Assembly: GCA_019054805.1 (NCBI GenBank)
Contig: JAHQIY010000004.1
Span: 3,410,001 to 3,474,000 of the forward strand
Origin: Brachionus manjavacas
Taxonomy: Eukaryota; Rotifera; Eurotatoria; Ploima; Brachionidae
Reading direction: 5' to 3'
Length of the DNA: 64,000 nt
Shown here piece by piece: positions 59,816 through 64,000 of the stretch; within the stretch, counting starts at the first letter, position 1; each line of letters begins with the position of its first letter. Under the pieces are notes generated by a model, which saw only the letters and a list, made by a program, of their open reading frames with translations, did no database searches and was not told the DNA's origin. The position numbers and the translations under genes were made by a program.

Positions 59816-60013
59816 CAAAAAATAAAATAAAATAAATATATAAAGAAAAAAACGTTAAGAGTAAATATAATTAAAATATACTATAAAAGACAATTAATAA
59901 TAAATAATAATAATAAATAAATAATTTCCAAATATACCAAATATACAATTTGAAGAAAAGATTTTTTTAATTAATAAGAAGAAATTCCAAACAATATCTC
60001 ATTTGAGCCTTTT

Positions 60014-60265
60014 GTGGCCAATGCTATTGCTAGCAAGAAAACTAGAGAAAAAGTTAAAATCTATTTGCCTTTTTGTAGTTTTCGAATCCTAGTATTAGCT
60101 AAAGAACACCTTACCTGTCCTTTTGAGAACAACTCATGGGCATGCAAGCGTGAAAATGAGAATCTCACTTGGGATGTTATTTGGTATACGAGTTTCATGA
60201 TCATTCAAGCTCTGAGGCACGTAAAACACATTACTGTACTAGAGAACCAACAAAAACTAAAATAA
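60014..60265 (+). other. Short ORF of unknown identity beside a MULE fragment
   Basis: An 83-codon open frame (MANAIASKKTREKVKIYLPF ... VLENQQKLK), open a few codons further upstream. It has no domain I recognise. Codon use and position suggest part of the same decayed element as 60345-60677. Confidence 0.25.
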
Positions 60266-60344
60266 TTGAAAATGAAAAAATGAGTAAATTTTTACTTTTT
60301 TGTTTATTTTTTTTTTAAATTAAATAATTAATTATTTTTAAATA

Positions 60345-60677
60345 TTGCATGATATGAAGCCTTCCACAATATTAGACATGCTAGAGCAACAAAAAATTCA
60401 ATGTCCTAGTATTCGACAACCTAATAATTTTTTATCCAAATACCTCCGAAATCCAAATGGTTCCAAATGTACTATTAAGAATGAGCTGGTTGAATTAGCA
60501 ATGCCAAACAACCTTGATGAAGCTTTTGTTGTATCTTATGAAAATGATGCACCGAATAAAGAAAGACGATGGTTTAGATTGTTCATAATAACTAAAAGAT
60601 TAATTAGTTTAGCCACAAAAGCACATAGTGAGTCGGTAGCAAAAAAAACGCGGGAGACCTGCCGTGTCAAAAAATAA
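60345..60677 (+). pseudogene. MULE transposase N-terminal region fragment
   Basis: Reads MKPSTILDMLEQQKIQCPSI, FLSKYLRNPNGSKCTIKNEL, EAFVVSYENDAPNKERRWFR and LFIITKRLISLATKAHSE, then a stop. FVVSYE...WFRLFI.TKRL.SLA is the segment that precedes the catalytic DATYK block in FLYWCH/MULE transposases. The catalytic part is missing and the tail diverges. The plus orientation is opposite to the MULE relic at 58915. Confidence 0.55.
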
Positions 60678-61984
60678 AAGAAAATAAACTACTAATTATT
60701 TTTTTATTAAAATTTATTTCTTGTTTGCTTTGATTTATTTTTGCAAAAATTTTAACATATTTACTTTGTTTTAATTAATTAAAATTTTTCCAAACATCAG
60801 TATTTTTGTTTTTTATTCAAGAAAATAACATAAGTGATAATAATATTCCAAAAATAATCAATCAAAACTTAATTAAATATTTTTATTTTGTTCAATTTTG
60901 ATTTTTTTTAAAATAAAGGTTATTTTAAATGTTGATGATTTAGTTTTGTTTATTAATAACAAAGAGTTAACGAAATGAAGCTAAAATATTCTTAATATAT
61001 CAGCCATTCTTCATTCACGTATTATAAATTAATACGAAAATTTATAAGCTGAGGAAAATTATGTTTATTAAAAATTAAATAGAAAATTATAAATTGGTAT
61101 AAAAAAAAGAGATAAGATATTTAGTAATCGAAGTAAAAGAATTATATAAACTCGCTCAAATGGGAAATAAAAGATATCAATTTTGACATTAAAAGAAAGT
61201 ATTGAGTTCTAGCAAATTTAAGAAAAAAAAACCCTCCTCTTCGTGTTTAAATTTTAAAAAAAAGATTAATATTGCTTAAGTCATTTTTCAATTTTCAATT
61301 TTCGTTCAAAAAGTTTATCAAAATAGATACTTCCTTTTTACAAGAAAAAATTAGGAAACATCATAAAAACTCCCAAAGATTCTTTAAGAAACTTTTAAGA
61401 TTACTGACATTAAGAAATTTAAGGTAAGAATCTTATTTTATTTCTTAAAATATTCTTATTTACAAAATTTACTTGATTATAATTTTGAAAAAGTCTTTAT
61501 ATTTTTTTTAAAGGATCTTAATTAGGAATCTTAATAAGATTCTTAAAAAAAAATCTTGATATTATCTTCACAAATTTTTATCGCTTTCGATTTGATAAGA
61601 ATTTGGACAGGAATCTTGAAAATTCATCTTAAAGACGCCTGTCGGGCAAGATTTTAGTCAAGACTCTTAAATGTACCTGATAAGATCCTTGGAAATCCTT
61701 AGGGCTTTTAAACAGAATTTGGTACCTGGTTACTATTATCATTATTATTTTTTTATTTTATTTATTTCAATGAACGCCTTAAAGACGAGGATAAAAAAAG
61801 ATGAAATAATAAAGGATCAAAAATTTAAAGAAGAAGAACAATAAAAGACAAAGTTTAGCTCTTTTTTTAAAAAAATAAATTTAAATAATTCAAATGTTAA
61901 TTTTTTTTTCACTAATTTTTATTTAATTTCTAATTTAAAAATAAACATAAATTCGAATACGGAGCAACCAACTAAATGCCAACA
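60678..61984. other. Non-coding A+T-rich DNA
   Basis: No gene. In 61370-61700 the words AAGATTCTTA and TCTTGA recur on both strands, suggesting an old internally repetitive element. 61735-61790 has a T/ATTT run before a CCTTAAAGACGAGG block, like a retroelement tail. Confidence 0.45.
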
Positions 61985-62215
61985 GCGATGGAGACTTTCG
62001 AATAAGGTAATAATCTTTATTCTTTGACATTTTCTTTTGGATTCACTCTTTTCAGCGTTAGTAAGTTGTACAAGTAATCTTTTATAGGTCTCATCTCCAA
62101 TTTTCCTTAAGCATTCCTCTATTGAGTAGCTTATATCATTTGCTTCTTCCTTTGTTAACTCTTTCTTTTTGAGTTCTAGAAGTATTCTATGAACTTCGAT
62201 TGTTTATAATTATTT
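61985..62215 (-). other. Possible exon of unknown protein
   Basis: On the minus strand about 77 codons are open: VHRILLELKKKELTKEEAND, SIEECLRKIGDETYKRLLVQ, LTNAEKSESKRKCQ. Composition is coding-like (charged, helical, less A+T-rich), but there is no good start codon and no recognised family. It may be an exon of an undescribed gene or a decayed paralogue. Confidence 0.35.
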
Positions 62216-63372
62216 ATTGTTGCGACTACTTACCATTTTATGCAAATAAAGATTAAGTGATTAATTTCGTAGGTTTTTGCACTACAAGCGAAATTGATAC
62301 CATTTTTTATCGATAATTTTTCAAAACCATTTCAAAATTTCATATTTAGGGTATTCAAAAAAGGAATGCAATAAAAAATAGGAATTAAATATCCAAATGT
62401 AAATCATCAAATTTTGACTCTTAAAATTAATTACAAAAAAACTCTAATTTTTAACCAAATTTTAAAAAAATTTTTAAGTTTTGTTGAGGTTACTTTTTAT
62501 CGAATAAATATATCCAATATATTATTAAATTCTGGAACTTTTTATATCTTGAATTTGTAATTATTGTTATTATTTAATTTAATCTAAACGTAAGAATTTG
62601 TATACGTGGATTAAATATTAAAATATAAATTTTTTAAAAATTTGATTCTTTTTTAATATTAAAAACCTTAAGTTTGCTGAGTCTTAATGATTTTCTTGGT
62701 ACTTTTTCAAGGATTTTAGTATTTGTTTTTATTGCAAAAGTTTTTTTTTTATATGAAAAAAGAAATTTTTATAAATAAATATGTTTTAATACATCTAATT
62801 TTAAAATGATATAAGTTTGTATAAGTGAAGTTTAATTAATGATAATAAGAATTGGGCATTGTCGTTCTATTGTTAAGGCTTTCTATTTTAGAGTAAAATC
62901 ATTGTTAATAAATTTGAGTTTTTTCACCAAACCATTTCATAATGAAATTTTTATAAAGTAAACCAAACGATATCTTATTTTATACTGACCTGCTCATCGG
63001 TCATTCTAAACAACCGATTATAAATATGTTGGTGATGGGTTAACAATATCTACATTTCGAAATGTTTTAAATTTTATACTTTTTATTGAAAAAAAAATCA
63101 AAATTTACTTGAAAAATTAAGGCATTCTTTTTCTAATTTAAAGTATTAAAACTTGGGCTGTAAAAAAAATTTAATTTTTCAAACTAAAATTAAAGGCTGC
63201 AAAATCTTAAGCAATATTTAATTCAATAATATCTAAAAAAATCTTTCTTTTTTCACGAAGTCTTTTGATAGAAAATTAAAAATTCAAACACAAATCTTTA
63301 AAAATAAATAATTAAAAAAAAGTAGTGAATTTTAATCATATACATTAAATTGGCAAAAAAAATAATTTCTGA
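62216..63372. other. Non-coding A+T-rich DNA
   Basis: Nothing recognised. Confidence 0.5.
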
Positions 63373-64000
63373 TCAATATTCATAAGGAGATAAAAGTTCT
63401 AGAAGCTTTTTGTTGCTCAAACAACTGCGAATAAATTCATCTTTGTTCAATTTGCTGTCTCCATTCGAATCAATGTTGTTAAAAATATCTTTAACACATT
63501 GCTTGGGCGGATATTCTTTTCTATTTTTTCCACGGAATGCATAAATTGACTCTACACCTCGCAAGAATTCCTTGTCATTTATATAACCATTTTTATCTCG
63601 GTCCTAAAAATGACAAAACATCAAAATGTTCTTTTATGTATTACATGAAATTATTACATAAAAGAGAAAAACAAATTCAAGTTTTTTGCGTATTTCACCT
63701 TTGGATGTAGCAGCATACGCAATCAAAAATTCGGAAAAGTCCAAAAATCCGTCCGAATTTTTGTCAAAACTTGTGAAGAGATAATCGATTATTTTGTACA
63801 GATTGGTATCCTCCAATTTGCCTCTCAAAGATTTGTAAAATTTAAAAAATTGCTTTCGATCCTTTGATTAAAGTGGTTAAATTTAAATGAAACATTGGAC
63901 CATAATTTTCTTACCATTCTCCCTTTGGGACAAAAAAGAAGAAATTCTTTATACCAGCTTTTGATCACTATATCCTCAATGCCGCTTTCTTCGATGATAT
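63373..64000 (-). CDS. Neuronal-calcium-sensor/recoverin-like EF-hand protein, 5' part beyond the window
   Basis: Three exons on the minus strand: 64000-63915 (partial), 63861-63658 and 63603-63373. Introns of 53 and 54 bp have GT/AG ends and phase 0 junctions. About 172 residues are visible. They begin IIEESGIEDIVIKSWYKEFL then LFCPKGRM, the NCS-family helix-and-loop (WYK.FL..CP.G) that precedes EF2. The EF loops seen are DKNSDGFLDFSE, DRDKNGYINDKE (across a junction) and DSNGDSKLNKDE. The last has Lys at position 7 and is otherwise plausible for calcium binding. This order and the final exon, ending SPYEY, fit the NCS/hippocalcin/KChIP group, cytosolic calcium switches often myristoylated at the N-terminus. 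The N-terminus, with any myristoylation site, is outside the window. Confidence 0.85.

Overview
The window is eukaryotic nuclear DNA, very A+T-rich (by eye about three quarters or more A+T). It carries small-intron animal genes scattered in gene-poor, repeat-rich sequence. Two homeobox genes (an NK7-type gene and a Distal-less/Dlx gene), a ferritin with an iron-responsive element, SRP72, an SRSF10/12-type splicing factor and a neuronal-calcium-sensor-type EF-hand gene show that it is a bilaterian animal. An NK7 gene, introns of about 45-60 bp, extreme A+T content and many non-LTR retrotransposons point to a protostome. A monogonont rotifer such as Brachionus is my guess, not something the sequence proves.

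Layout. 1-6 kb: non-coding DNA upstream of the NK7 gene (CDS 6358-7362, +). 8.8-9.7 kb: a lineage-specific gene (-) with one in-frame TAG that may be a small spliced segment. 11.7-12.5 kb: SR splicing factor (-, 3 exons). 12.76-15.0 kb: a 2.2 kb unit bounded by long inverted repeats, holding a decayed relative of the 9 kb gene. 16.1-16.5 kb: MULE transposase relic. 17.5-21.2 kb: SRP72 (+, 5 exons). 21.7-31.9 kb: repeats, including a LINE ORF1 relic with a PHD finger, a MITE-like inverted repeat, a 5'-truncated LINE with a perfect target-site duplication, and further LINE fragments. 32.2-33.4 kb: Dlx (-) with a CCAAT/GA-rich upstream region. 34-44 kb: tRNA-derived SINEs, a pogo/Tigger-like relic, LINE tails and a foldback element. 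44.6-46.0 kb: a 452-residue Pro-rich EF-hand protein (-). 48-53 kb: several LINE relics. 53.1-53.9 kb: ferritin (-). 54.5-60.7 kb: LINE and MULE relics. 63.4-64.0 kb: an NCS/recoverin-like gene (-) cut by the window edge.

No operon-like organisation is visible; the genes are functionally unrelated. The notable points are: (i) a near-canonical iron-responsive element 13 nt before the ferritin start; (ii) a 201-bp block of the ferritin 3' UTR and flank copied (2 mismatches) into a LINE 2.6 kb away between roughly 103-bp duplications; (iii) LINE 3' ends that keep a hairpin by covariation next to a (TTA)n tail; and (iv) a gene family one member of which lies inside a long inverted-repeat unit. 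All calls come from reading the sequence alone; no database search was run.
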